A DNA stretch of 23,161 nt from CAYMST01 sp964393115 (GTDB taxonomy: Bacteria > Bacteroidota > Bacteroidia > Cytophagales > Cyclobacteriaceae): contig CAYMST010000049.1 in NCBI GenBank assembly GCA_964393115.1, positions 1-23,161 of the forward strand. The letters are read 5' to 3'. Under the pieces are notes generated by a model, which saw nothing but the letters and a program-made list of their open reading frames with translations, was not told where the DNA came from and did no database searches. This document shows positions 1 through 6,990 of this stretch, one piece after another (within the stretch, counting starts at the first letter, position 1; every line of letters begins with the position of its first letter). A program made the translations under genes and the position numbers.

Positions 1-716
1 CCGAATACGAACGTAGCTTTTGATTCTTTAAGTTTTTCTTTGTCTACTTTAGAGAGATCCCAGCCTCCTTTTTCCATAGACTCCATGAACTCATCACCAT
101 ATTGTACGATGCCTGATTCAATCATCTCTCTAAGAAGATCGTTACCCTCTCTTGTTCTTTCTCCAACACCAGCAAATACAGAAAGTCCAGAATATGCTTT
201 TGCAATGTTGTTAATCAACTCTTGAATAAGTACCGTTTTACCTACACCAGCACCACCGAATAGACCAATTTTACCACCTTTTGCATATGGCTCGATTAAG
301 TCTATCACTTTAATACCAGTAAAAAGAACTTCTGTGGAAGTGGATAGATCTTCAAACTTCGGAGCAGGTCGGTGAATAGGTAGACCTTCACCTGCACTTG
401 GCTGATCGATTCCATCAATAGCGTCTCCAACAACGTTGAAAAGTCGACCTTTTATCTCTTCTGAAGCAGGCATTTTGATCGGTAAACCTGTATCTACTAC
501 CTCAGTACCTCGAACCAATCCTTCGGTACTATCCATTGATATAGTTCTTACACGATCTTCCCCTAGGTGTTGCTGAACCTCTAATACAATTTTGGTTCCG
601 TCTCCTTTTGCTACTTCAAGGGCATCAAGAATGTTAGGGAGGTTAGACCCCTCATCCTCAAAGCTTACGTCAACAACTGGACCGATTACCTGGGTGATTT
701 TACCGACATTTGCCAT
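1..716 (-). CDS. atpD: F1F0 ATP synthase subunit beta (partial, N-terminal part)
   Basis: This is the first 238 codons of the catalytic beta subunit of the F1 sector, which makes ATP from ADP and phosphate at the cytoplasmic face of the membrane. The C-terminal half lies beyond the window edge. Reading from the ATG at 716, the protein begins MANVGKITQVIGPVVDV, the N-terminal beta-barrel typical of AtpD. The P-loop GGAGVGKT is at residues 154-161, followed by GVGERTREGNDL at about 183-194, both diagnostic of beta rather than alpha. The gene is oriented away from the upstream histidine kinase gene and separated from it by 242 bp, so it probably has its own promoter. In Bacteroidota atpD is commonly followed by atpC, which would lie outside the window. 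Identification is very secure; only the length is unknown. Confidence 0.98.
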   Translation of the reverse strand, partial: MANVGKITQVIGPVVDVSFEDEGSNLPNILDALEVAKGDGTKIVLEVQQHLGEDRVRTISMDSTEGLVRGTEVVDTGLPIKMPASEEIKGRLFNVVGDAIDGIDQPSAGEGLPIHRPAPKFEDLSTSTEVLFTGIKVIDLIEPYAKGGKIGLFGGAGVGKTVLIQELINNIAKAYSGLSVFAGVGERTREGNDLLREMIESGIVQYGDEFMESMEKGGWDLSKVDKEKLKESKATFVF

Positions 717-772
717 TTCAGAAATTTAATCGAAGATATTATTGTTACTATAAGTCTTTACTTAAGGAGCTC

Positions 773-795
773 AATCACTCTGCTAAAGAGTGGTT
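773..795. promoter_or_regulatory. Hairpin in the atpD upstream region
   Basis: An inverted repeat pairs CACTCT (776-781) with AGAGTG (787-792) around a 5-nt loop. It extends by one G.T wobble and two A-T pairs to 773-795, giving a 9-bp stem. It lies about 57 bp before the atpD start and about 165 bp after the histidine kinase stop. No run of T follows on either strand, so it is not a classical intrinsic terminator. It could be a leader structure or an operator. Function is inference only. Confidence 0.3.
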
Positions 796-958
796 AACTC
801 CGGATTTGGGTGCGAAATTAAGGCAATATATCTGTATTCCAAAAAGTATGTTTTATTCCTTACTTGTGTTTGACGATGGTTCCGTATAAACCAGAAATTG
901 AGGTGGTTATCTATACGTGAAATGAAGCTTGATAAGAAGGGAGTTTCTTTCCAGGTAC

Positions 959-2188
959 TTATTGTTTTTGCTCTTGTTTGGCGGAGTTTTCTCCGTTTAA
1001 AACTATTCGGAAAGTCGTTCCAACTCCTGTTTTGCTATGTTTTACAAAGATTTTTCCGTGATGGTAGTTTTCAATAATCCTTTTGGATAAAGTAAGTCCT
1101 AGGCCCCAACCTCTTTTTTTGGTGGTGTAACCCGGGTAGAAGACTTTTTTGAATTTATTCTTTGGGATTCCTTTTCCAGAGTCTGTTATGTCTATAATTA
1201 TTTCACCGTTTCCGCTTTCTATTAGGAATACTTGCAACTTACCCTTACCTGACATAGCATCGACTCCGTTTTTAATTAAATTTTCCACTACCCACTCGAA
1301 TAGCGATTTATTAATTGGACTTATAAGGGCTTCATTAGGGTGATCAAATGTTATCTCAACCCTTCGAGAGATACGCTTACGAATGTATCCTATTGCCTCA
1401 TCTAAAATGCTTTGAATATTTTCTGTTTCCAGGACAGGTACTGACCCGATATGTGAAAACCTAGAGGTAATGGTTTCTAGACGTTTCACATCTTTTTCCA
1501 GCTCCTCCAGACATTCATCATTTTCCAAATGTTCATTTTCTTTTAAGTATTCCAGCCAAGCCATCATGGATGATAAGGGTGTTCCAATCTGATGTGCCGT
1601 TTCTTTTGCTAAGCCTGCCCATACATTATTTTGCTCGGTTTGCTTGGATAAGTTGAATATATAATATGCGATCAAACTAATGAGCAGTACGGCGATGATT
1701 TGAATAAAAGGGAAATAAGTGAGGTAAATGAGAAGTTTGGAGTTTTTATAATAAACATATCGATATCCGATGACTTCTTCTTCGGGGGTCAGTAAAGTAA
1801 CCAGTAATGGCTCACGTTCTTGTTCAATACGAATGACTTCTTTGAGCAGTATCCTGTTACGCTCTTCCATGGAAGAAGCTTTTTCTGCCTCTGGAATGTT
1901 TTTAAAATCTAAAGGGATGCCAAGCTCATCAGTCAAAATGACTGGTATCGAGGTGTTTTTGATGATTAAGTCGTCAAATAAGAAATTAAGGTCTGGATTA
2001 TTGCCTTTGTTAGCGAAGTACTCGACAGTTTTGGTGTAAAGTGAAATCTTTTGATGTTCTCGTTCCTTTAATTTCTTAATGACATAAAAGGTAAAGAAAA
2101 GTGAAACGGTGACGAATACGGAAGCTAAAAATAGTATAAACCACTTCAACTTGCCGTTGTTCAAGAAGACTCTTTGAGAAGGTAGCAT
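959..2188 (-). CDS. Two-TM sensor histidine kinase
   Basis: A membrane sensor kinase that should autophosphorylate on histidine and pass phosphate to a response regulator that is not encoded nearby. Residues below are numbered from a TTG at 2194. TM1 is about 17-39, an extracytoplasmic loop of about 115 residues follows, and TM2 is about 153-181. The H-box AKETAHQIGTPLSS puts the phosphoacceptor at H201. The ATPase domain has the N-box NLIKNGVDAM (N305, N309), the G1 box DSGKGIP (338-344) and GWGLGL (362-367). I chose the ATG at 2188 (409 residues) because the 2194 start is TTG, only two codons upstream and without a ribosome binding site. It starts about 20 bp after the toast-rack protein gene and is surely co-transcribed with it. 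No HAMP domain is evident between TM2 and the H-box. The ligand is unknown. Confidence 0.93.
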   Translation of the reverse strand: MLPSQRVFLNNGKLKWFILFLASVFVTVSLFFTFYVIKKLKEREHQKISLYTKTVEYFANKGNNPDLNFLFDDLIIKNTSIPVILTDELGIPLDFKNIPEAEKASSMEERNRILLKEVIRIEQEREPLLVTLLTPEEEVIGYRYVYYKNSKLLIYLTYFPFIQIIAVLLISLIAYYIFNLSKQTEQNNVWAGLAKETAHQIGTPLSSMMAWLEYLKENEHLENDECLEELEKDVKRLETITSRFSHIGSVPVLETENIQSILDEAIGYIRKRISRRVEITFDHPNEALISPINKSLFEWVVENLIKNGVDAMSGKGKLQVFLIESGNGEIIIDITDSGKGIPKNKFKKVFYPGYTTKKRGWGLGLTLSKRIIENYHHGKIFVKHSKTGVGTTFRIVLNGENSAKQEQKQ

Positions 2189-2207
2189 GCGCAATATTAG
2201 ACGTAAA

Positions 2208-3080
2208 CTATATCTTTTTGAAAATAACGTTACCCATTGCTACATCAATATTAAAAACTTTTAGGTTAATAGCATGGGGGTGATAGAGTGAGTTGATATA
2301 AACATCCTCTTCGACCTCTTCGAATTCTTTGGGTAGGCTGATACCACACAAGGGTGAGTGCTTAAGTTTTATCATAGTTGGAGACTCTTGACTTGATAGT
2401 AAAACCTCCAGATTTCCAGCATCAATACTAGCGAATATTTCACACCCCAAAGTTTCTTCTTCCCGAAAATCTAACAATGCATTACCAAAACCTACCTTAG
2501 CTACGATCTTAGGAGCCTTACTTCTGGAAATGTGGTAAGCTTTTACAGATCCCATGCCAACGTTTACTACAAAGCTATCCATGTAGCAGTAGTTGCCAAC
2601 GGGGTCAGAAAAATCAATTTCTACGTTAGCACTTCCCGTATTAATATTGAAATTTTTAATAGCGGCATTGGACAGATCAATTTTAGAATTTCCTATGCCA
2701 TAACTGAGATCCAGTAGGTACTTTTTGGTTTGAGATAATTTGACTTCCCATTTATTCTTGTGGCTATGCAGATCAAACAAGTCTGAAATATGCTGGGATG
2801 CTAATTCCTGAAAGGAGAAGGTAATCGTCTTGGTTAGTTCATGTTGCTTTGTTGTAAAAACAGGGGTGAGGTCTTCCAACGTAGCATTTCCAAGAATGGA
2901 TATCGCATTTTGTTGATTTGGTTGGGCGTGTATTTGCCATTCCCCTTTTGGTGCATCTACTATTAATGCGACTGTTTCGACTGAGCAGTGATCTTCTAAA
3001 GTGTAGTATTCCTTAAGTTGCTGGCCTTGGGCCGACAAAATAAGCACACAAAAAAAAATCACCCCGCCAAGCCTAATCAT
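2208..3080 (-). CDS. Exported toast-rack-like protein of unknown function
   Basis: A 290-residue protein with an N-terminal signal sequence (MIRLGGVIFFCVLILSAQGQ). The middle and C-terminal parts are rich in short repeated beta strands of the type LDLSYGIGNSKIDLS, FNINTGSANVEIDFS and VVNVGMGSVKAYHI, with a glycine at each turn. This pattern resembles the toast-rack/DUF2154-like beta folds seen in cell-envelope stress proteins such as LiaF, and also DUF4097-type beta solenoids. That assignment is by eye. No catalytic residues are apparent and no lipobox is seen. It is the first gene of a unit with the histidine kinase immediately downstream, which suggests it feeds envelope status to that kinase or is a target of the same control. 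Upstream lies a long inverted repeat and then dnaJ. Confidence 0.75.
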   Translation of the reverse strand: MIRLGGVIFFCVLILSAQGQQLKEYYTLEDHCSVETVALIVDAPKGEWQIHAQPNQQNAISILGNATLEDLTPVFTTKQHELTKTITFSFQELASQHISDLFDLHSHKNKWEVKLSQTKKYLLDLSYGIGNSKIDLSNAAIKNFNINTGSANVEIDFSDPVGNYCYMDSFVVNVGMGSVKAYHISRSKAPKIVAKVGFGNALLDFREEETLGCEIFASIDAGNLEVLLSSQESPTMIKLKHSPLCGISLPKEFEEVEEDVYINSLYHPHAINLKVFNIDVAMGNVIFKKI

Positions 3081-3104
3081 GTTTTGGCTAACGGTTCTGT
3101 TTGG

Positions 3105-3162
3105 AAATTGGTTGCTAAAGTGACGTTAAAAACTGAACGTTGAATCAATTAGCAACCAATTT
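3105..3162. repeat. Perfect 14-bp inverted repeat with nested inner stem
   Basis: The 14-base arm at 3105-3118 (AAATTGGTTGCTAA) is exactly complementary to 3149-3162, with a 30-nt loop. Inside the loop ACGTT (3123-3127) can pair with AACGT (3135-3139). It fills most of the 104-bp gap between the dnaJ stop and the start of the toast-rack protein gene. No T-tract follows on the minus strand, so it is not a standard intrinsic terminator. It may be an RNA processing or stabilising element, or an operator for the downstream unit. Confidence 0.6.
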
Positions 3163-3184
3163 ACTGGTATGGTTCTAAATCATC

Positions 3185-4303
3185 TTAGAAAAATTCCTTC
3201 ATCTTTTCAAAGAACCCTTTTTCCGACTTACCAGGATCAGGTTGGAAATTCTTTGAAACGCGAAGCGATTCTAGGATAGTTTTTTCCTCCTTGGTTAGTG
3301 TCTGTGGGGTCCAAACATTGACGTGTATGAGTTGGTCTCCATGTCCATATCCATCGAGATCTTTTACTCCTTTTCCTCGAAGACGCAAAATCTTACCAGC
3401 TTGCGTACCTGGATCTATTTTTATTTTTACCTTACCGGTAATCGTTGGTACCTCGATTGATGTACCCAAGGTGACGTCGATGAAGCTTAGAAATAAATTA
3501 TAAATGACGTTATTTCCTTCACGCTTTAGCTCGTCATGTTCTTTTTCCTCAACAAGAATTAACAAGTCTCCTGGAACACCTCCACCTGCAGGCTCGTTAC
3601 CTTTACCTGACATCGAAAGTTGCATACCTTCAGATACTCCTGCTGGTATTTTTACCGTGATAAGATCTTCTTTCGACTCTAAGCCACTACTGTCCACACC
3701 TGGAGGTCGCTGGTCAATGATTTGTCCCGACCCCTGACATGTTGGGCAAGTAGAAGAGGAAACCATCTGTCCAAGCATGGTATTCACTACTTTCTTGATT
3801 TGTCCAGATCCTTGGCATGAAGGACAAGTTTTGAATGTCACTCCATCGGCTGCAGTAAGTCGCTTTACTTTTATCTTTTTTTCAACACCGTTAGCGATTT
3901 CTTCCAGTGTTAGCTTTAGCTTGATTCTCAGGTTTGTACCTCTCCTAACACGCTGTCGACCACCGCCTCCACCGCCTCCGAAAAAGCTCTCGAATGGATT
4001 GCCGCCACCGAAGATATCACCAAATTGAGAGAAGATATCTTCCATATTCATCCCGCCGCCGCTGTAGCCACCGCCACCGCCAAGACCGGCGTGACCGTAG
4101 CGGTCATACTTCGCTTTTTTCTCAGCGTTGCTCAATACTTCATATGCTTCAGCTGCTTCTTTGAATTTTTCTTCCGCCTCAGCATTTCCTGGGTTTTTAT
4201 CCGGGTGATACTTAATCGCTATCTTACGATAAGACTTCTTTATTTCACTCTCAGATGCATCTTTGGAGACACCCAGTACTTCGTAAAAATCTCTTTTTGA
4301 CAT
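3185..4303 (-). CDS. dnaJ: Chaperone DnaJ (Hsp40), atypical zinc region
   Basis: Co-chaperone that delivers unfolded proteins to DnaK and stimulates its ATPase. The J domain is at residues 4-70 with HPD at 33-35. A Gly/Phe-rich linker (about 74-116) follows, then the two C-terminal beta-sandwich domains ending with a short tail. A canonical type-I DnaJ has four CxxCxGxG motifs. Here only two are present: CPSCQGSGQ at 160-168 and CPTCQGSGQ at 186-194. The places for motif 1 (around 145-155) and motif 4 (around 197-212, replaced by RPPGVDSSGLESKEDL) contain no cysteine. The missing pair, 1 and 4, forms zinc centre I; the retained pair, 2 and 3, forms centre II. The frame is open throughout and length (372) is near normal, so this is not a frameshift. 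It starts one base after the grpE stop. Confidence 0.97.
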   Translation of the reverse strand: MSKRDFYEVLGVSKDASESEIKKSYRKIAIKYHPDKNPGNAEAEEKFKEAAEAYEVLSNAEKKAKYDRYGHAGLGGGGGYSGGGMNMEDIFSQFGDIFGGGNPFESFFGGGGGGGRQRVRRGTNLRIKLKLTLEEIANGVEKKIKVKRLTAADGVTFKTCPSCQGSGQIKKVVNTMLGQMVSSSTCPTCQGSGQIIDQRPPGVDSSGLESKEDLITVKIPAGVSEGMQLSMSGKGNEPAGGGVPGDLLILVEEKEHDELKREGNNVIYNLFLSFIDVTLGTSIEVPTITGKVKIKIDPGTQAGKILRLRGKGVKDLDGYGHGDQLIHVNVWTPQTLTKEEKTILESLRVSKNFQPDPGKSEKGFFEKMKEFF

Positions 4304-4304
4304 C

Positions 4305-4913
4305 TTATGATCCCGTTACAACTTTCGCAAACCTGATAACCTTGTCTCCCAATTTGTAACCTTGTTCAACTACGTCGATTATCTTACCTTTTAATGACTC
4401 CTCAGGGGCAGGGAACTGAGTGATGGCCTCATGAATCTCATCGTTAAAGTCGTCACCTTTATTGGTTTCAATTTTTTCCAACCCACTTTTGTCCAGGACT
4501 TTTTGGAATTTATTATAAATCAATTCTTGTCCTTCCAAAATGCTTTTAACCTCAGATTCCTCATTCACAGAGCTTTGTGCTCTTTCGAAATCATCAACAA
4601 CTGGAATGAGCTCTTTCATTAACGTCTCAGTCGCTGTTTTGATAAGCTCTAGTTTCTCCTTTGCTGTCCTTCTCCGATAATTATCAAACTCGGAGTAAAG
4701 ACGGAGATATTTATCTTTTGCCTCTGCTAATTCGGCTTCTACAGTTACGGCCTCTGCGTCAGAAGCTTCTGCTTCAGGATCAGCGTTTTCTTCGTTTTCA
4801 GACTCCTCTGTCGTCTCGGTATTCTCTACATCATTTTCCGATGCTTCATTTTCCTCAACACCGTCAACTGTTTTTTCTTCTTTTAGCTCTTGTTCCCTGG
4901 CTTCAGTACTCAT
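4305..4913 (-). CDS. grpE: Nucleotide exchange factor GrpE
   Basis: A 202-residue GrpE, the factor that releases ADP from DnaK and so paces the chaperone cycle with DnaJ. The first 60 or so residues are very acidic and low in complexity (runs of E, D and A), typical of the disordered N-terminus. A long helix follows (about 58-100, KDKYLRLYSEFDNYRRRTAKEK), the dimerising coiled coil. The C-terminal beta domain contains the family-like VVEQGYKLGDKVIRFAKVVV-type ending (here VVTGS). It is the first gene of a grpE-dnaJ operon with a 1-bp gap; dnaK is not in the window. The 99 bp upstream contain two palindromes that may be regulatory. No CIRCE (HrcA) element is present. Confidence 0.97.
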   Translation of the reverse strand: MSTEAREQELKEEKTVDGVEENEASENDVENTETTEESENEENADPEAEASDAEAVTVEAELAEAKDKYLRLYSEFDNYRRRTAKEKLELIKTATETLMKELIPVVDDFERAQSSVNEESEVKSILEGQELIYNKFQKVLDKSGLEKIETNKGDDFNDEIHEAITQFPAPEESLKGKIIDVVEQGYKLGDKVIRFAKVVTGS

Positions 4914-4943
4914 CTTGATATTTTTACACTAAGATATTTTCTA

Positions 4944-4958
4944 GGCAAACATTTTGCC
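4944..4958 (-). promoter_or_regulatory. Short perfect hairpin upstream of grpE
   Basis: GGCAAA (4944-4949) and TTTGCC (4953-4958) form a perfect 6-bp stem with a 3-nt loop, about 31 bp before the grpE start. It probably lies in the leader or core promoter. On the minus strand the right part reads AATGTTTG, one mismatch from the TAnnTTTG box of Bacteroidota promoters, but no good -33 TTG is present. Its role in chaperone control is inferred from position only. Confidence 0.35.
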
Positions 4959-4982
4959 ATTTCATTATAATCACCTGATTTA

Positions 4983-5015
4983 TGTCACATTGACAGATGT
5001 CAAAGTATATTGTCA
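4983..5015 (-). promoter_or_regulatory. Cluster of TGACA/TGTCA half-sites upstream of grpE
   Basis: The plus strand shows TGTCA at 4983-4987, TGACA at 4991-4995, TGTCA at 4998-5002 and TGTCA at 5011-5015. The central two form the palindrome TTGACA-GA-TGTCAA (4990-5003). The last copy overlaps the obgE stop codon. The cluster lies 70-102 bp upstream of grpE, a suitable place for an activator site, operator or -35-type element. Four half-sites in 33 bp is visible directly; regulation of the chaperone operon is inference. Confidence 0.4.
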
Positions 5016-6005
5016 GGCATTCAATATTTTCCAAAGCTCATCTTTGAGCTCAGTGATTCCGATTTGTGCAACACTTGATATAAAAAGAGTTTTGACTCCT
5101 TCAGGAAGTTCTAATGCCATTTCGGCTTGAAGTTCTTCGTCTAACATGTCAGATTTGGAGATCGCCAAAATTCTCTTTTTGTCAAGGAGCTCTGGATTGT
5201 ACTTCTCGAGTTCTTTGAGGAGAATACCGTATTCTTGCTGGATGTCATTGGCATCAGCGGGGATTAAAAAAAGTAAAATGGAGTTCCGCTCAATATGCCT
5301 GAGGAAACGGATTCCAAGTCCTTTGCCTTCGGCGGCTCCTTCGATAATTCCGGGTATATCAGCCATCACGAAGGACTTATGGTCACGATAGGGGATTACG
5401 CCAAGGTTTGGAACCAAGGTGGTAAAAGGGTAGTTGGCAATTTCTGGCTTAGCAGCTGATACCACAGAAAGTAAGGTCGATTTCCCTGCATTTGGGAACC
5501 CAACAAGTCCTACATCAGCGAGTAGCTTAAGCTCCAATGTAATCCATTCCTCGATTCCCTCGATGCCCGGTTGTGCATATCTCGGAGTCTGATTAGTAGG
5601 CGTCTTAAAGTGTGAATTACCCAAGCCACCCATTCCCCCTTCAGTAAGGACTACTTCTTGTCCATCTTCCAGAATTTCGCACCTGGTTTCACCGCTTTCA
5701 TCATCTTTGGCTACTGTACCTACTGGAACTTCGAGTATTACATCTTTCCCTTGCGCACCACTTCGATGTCCTCCTTCTCCTGGTCTGCCGTCATCGGCTA
5801 TGACATGCTTACGATACTTTAAGTGCAGGAGCGTCCAAAGCTGTTTGTTGCCGCGCAGTATGATGTGTCCACCACGTCCACCGTCACCTCCGTCGGGTCC
5901 TCCTTTTGGTACATGTTTTTCTCTACGGAAGTGAACAGACCCTGTACCCCCCTTCCCGGATCGAGAACAGAATTTTACATGGTCAATAAAGTTGCTTTCT
6001 GGCAC
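5013..6005 (-). CDS. obgE: GTPase Obg/CgtA
   Basis: Essential ribosome-associated GTPase involved in 50S assembly and growth control. The glycine-rich Obg fold occupies residues 1-158 (GKGGTGSVHFRREK, GGPDGGDGGRGG, TEGGMGGLGN). The G domain follows with G1 GFPNAGKST (169-177), G3 DIPG (216-219), G4 SKSD (283-286) and G5 SSV (310-312). G4 is SKxD rather than NKxD. At 330 residues it ends just after the G domain, so it lacks the C-terminal OCT domain found in the roughly 430-residue Bacillus protein. The start codon is GTG at 6003-6005; the protein begins MPESNFIDHVKF, which aligns with the usual Obg N-terminus, and no nearby ATG is in frame. It follows adk by 50 bp and is probably co-transcribed with it. 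Confidence 0.97.
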   Translation of the reverse strand: MPESNFIDHVKFCSRSGKGGTGSVHFRREKHVPKGGPDGGDGGRGGHIILRGNKQLWTLLHLKYRKHVIADDGRPGEGGHRSGAQGKDVILEVPVGTVAKDDESGETRCEILEDGQEVVLTEGGMGGLGNSHFKTPTNQTPRYAQPGIEGIEEWITLELKLLADVGLVGFPNAGKSTLLSVVSAAKPEIANYPFTTLVPNLGVIPYRDHKSFVMADIPGIIEGAAEGKGLGIRFLRHIERNSILLFLIPADANDIQQEYGILLKELEKYNPELLDKKRILAISKSDMLDEELQAEMALELPEGVKTLFISSVAQIGITELKDELWKILNA

Positions 6006-6055
6006 TAATATTCAGATTTGCTGGTACTTACGATTATTTAGAATACAACCCCTTT

Positions 6056-6640
6056 TTACTTAACCACAAGATTGCTGTCGATTACATCGCATATTTTGGT
6101 AAATATGGTGTCGATGTCGCCAATTCCATCAATCAAACTTAGTTTTCCCTGTGCTTTGTAAAAACCTGCTACTGGAGCTGTTTCGTTGTTGTATACCTGA
6201 ATACGGTTATTGATTTTATCGTCGTCTTGGTCATCCACTCGACCAGAAGTTTTGGCTCTTTCTTTGATTCGCTTTTTTAATTCTTCTTCGTGTACATCCA
6301 AAGCCACCATGCAGGAGATTGGCGTTTGTTTATTTTGTAGTACCACATCGAGTGCTTCGGCTTGCGCTACTGTACGTGGAAATCCATCAAAAATAAATCC
6401 CTTGGCATCCGGAACAGCATTGATTTTATCCTCAACCATGCCAATGACTACTTCGTCAGGAACAAGGTTTCCTTCGTCCATATATTTCTGAGCGAGCTTA
6501 CCTAGTTCGGTACCTTCTCCAAGGTGCTTTCTAAATAAATCACCAGTTGAGATGTGGGTTAGGTCGTATTTAGTGATGATTTTCTCACTTTGTGTGCCTT
6601 TGCCAGCACCGGGAGGGCCAAAAAGAACGATGTTTAACAT
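6056..6640 (-). CDS. adk: Adenylate kinase
   Basis: Cytoplasmic enzyme interconverting ATP + AMP and 2 ADP. It starts MLNIVLFGPPGAGKGTQ with the P-loop at residues 8-15. The AMP-binding region holds THISTGDLFR (about 29-38) and GFIFDGFPRT (about 81-90). The LID segment around RAKTSGRVDD is short and has no cysteines, so this is the short, zinc-free form. Length (194) fits that class. The gene lies 50 bp upstream of obgE in the same direction. A TAAATTTG box 35-42 bp upstream could be the -7 element of its promoter. Confidence 0.97.
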   Translation of the reverse strand: MLNIVLFGPPGAGKGTQSEKIITKYDLTHISTGDLFRKHLGEGTELGKLAQKYMDEGNLVPDEVVIGMVEDKINAVPDAKGFIFDGFPRTVAQAEALDVVLQNKQTPISCMVALDVHEEELKKRIKERAKTSGRVDDQDDDKINNRIQVYNNETAPVAGFYKAQGKLSLIDGIGDIDTIFTKICDVIDSNLVVK

Positions 6641-6969
6641 GTGTTGATAATTTGATTCCTTATTTAACAGAACCGCAAATTTAGTTTTTTATCGCTAACT
6701 AATAGAGCAGCCTAAGATGATAAAGGTAACTGCGAGGTAGTCTTTGGATTTGAGAATACTGAAGTTGTGTTTAAAATCAACTTAAACCGATCTTGAATAT
6801 GCTTTATTTAGTGAATATGTGATACCATAAAACTATATAATGACGTAAACTAACACGCCCTTACATAGCCTAAATGGTATGAGCTACAAAGACTGGTGAA
6901 TTTATCGTTAACGACGGTTTTGGTAGAAGAGTATGGTGTCGAAAATCAGAACGAAATTTTGAATCTCTT
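6641..6969. other. Long non-coding gap upstream of adk
   Basis: This 329-bp gap, the longest in the window, lies between the 166-residue membrane protein gene and adk, both on the minus strand. Stop codons are frequent in all frames and I find no convincing small gene. The adk-proximal end holds a TAnnTTTG-type box (6676-6683). The other end carries an extended imperfect hairpin (6912-6990) and next to it the palindrome CGTTAACG (6906-6913). Nothing recognisable is seen in the middle (about 6705-6905). Confidence 0.6.
6676..6702 (-). promoter_or_regulatory. Candidate adk promoter
   Basis: On the minus strand TAAATTTG (6676-6683) matches the Bacteroidota -7 consensus TAnnTTTG. It would give a leader of about 30 nt before the adk ATG at 6640. 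The -33 element is weak (TTAG at 6699-6702, spaced 15 bp, shorter than usual), so only the -7 box is well supported. Confidence 0.4.
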
Positions 6970-6990
6970 CTATGTTTCAATCAACCGTCG
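6912..6990. repeat. Extended imperfect hairpin of nested inverted repeats
   Basis: Three nested stems are visible: CGACGGTT (6912-6919) with AACCGTCG (6983-6990); TAGAAGAG (6924-6931) with CTCTTCTA (6965-6972); and an AAAAT/ATTTT stem in the apical loop at about 6940-6961. Asymmetric internal loops separate them. The structure overlaps the last 21 bases of the 166-residue gene and the start of the gap before adk. No T-tract follows on the minus strand. It may act as a 3-prime end or processing structure. Confidence 0.5.

Noticed and set aside
773..795. CIRCE-like element (CACTC...GAGTG) upstream of atpD
   Set aside because: The spacer is 7 and not 9, the flanking TTAG/CTAA bases are absent, and the gene is not a chaperone gene. 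Kept only as a hairpin.
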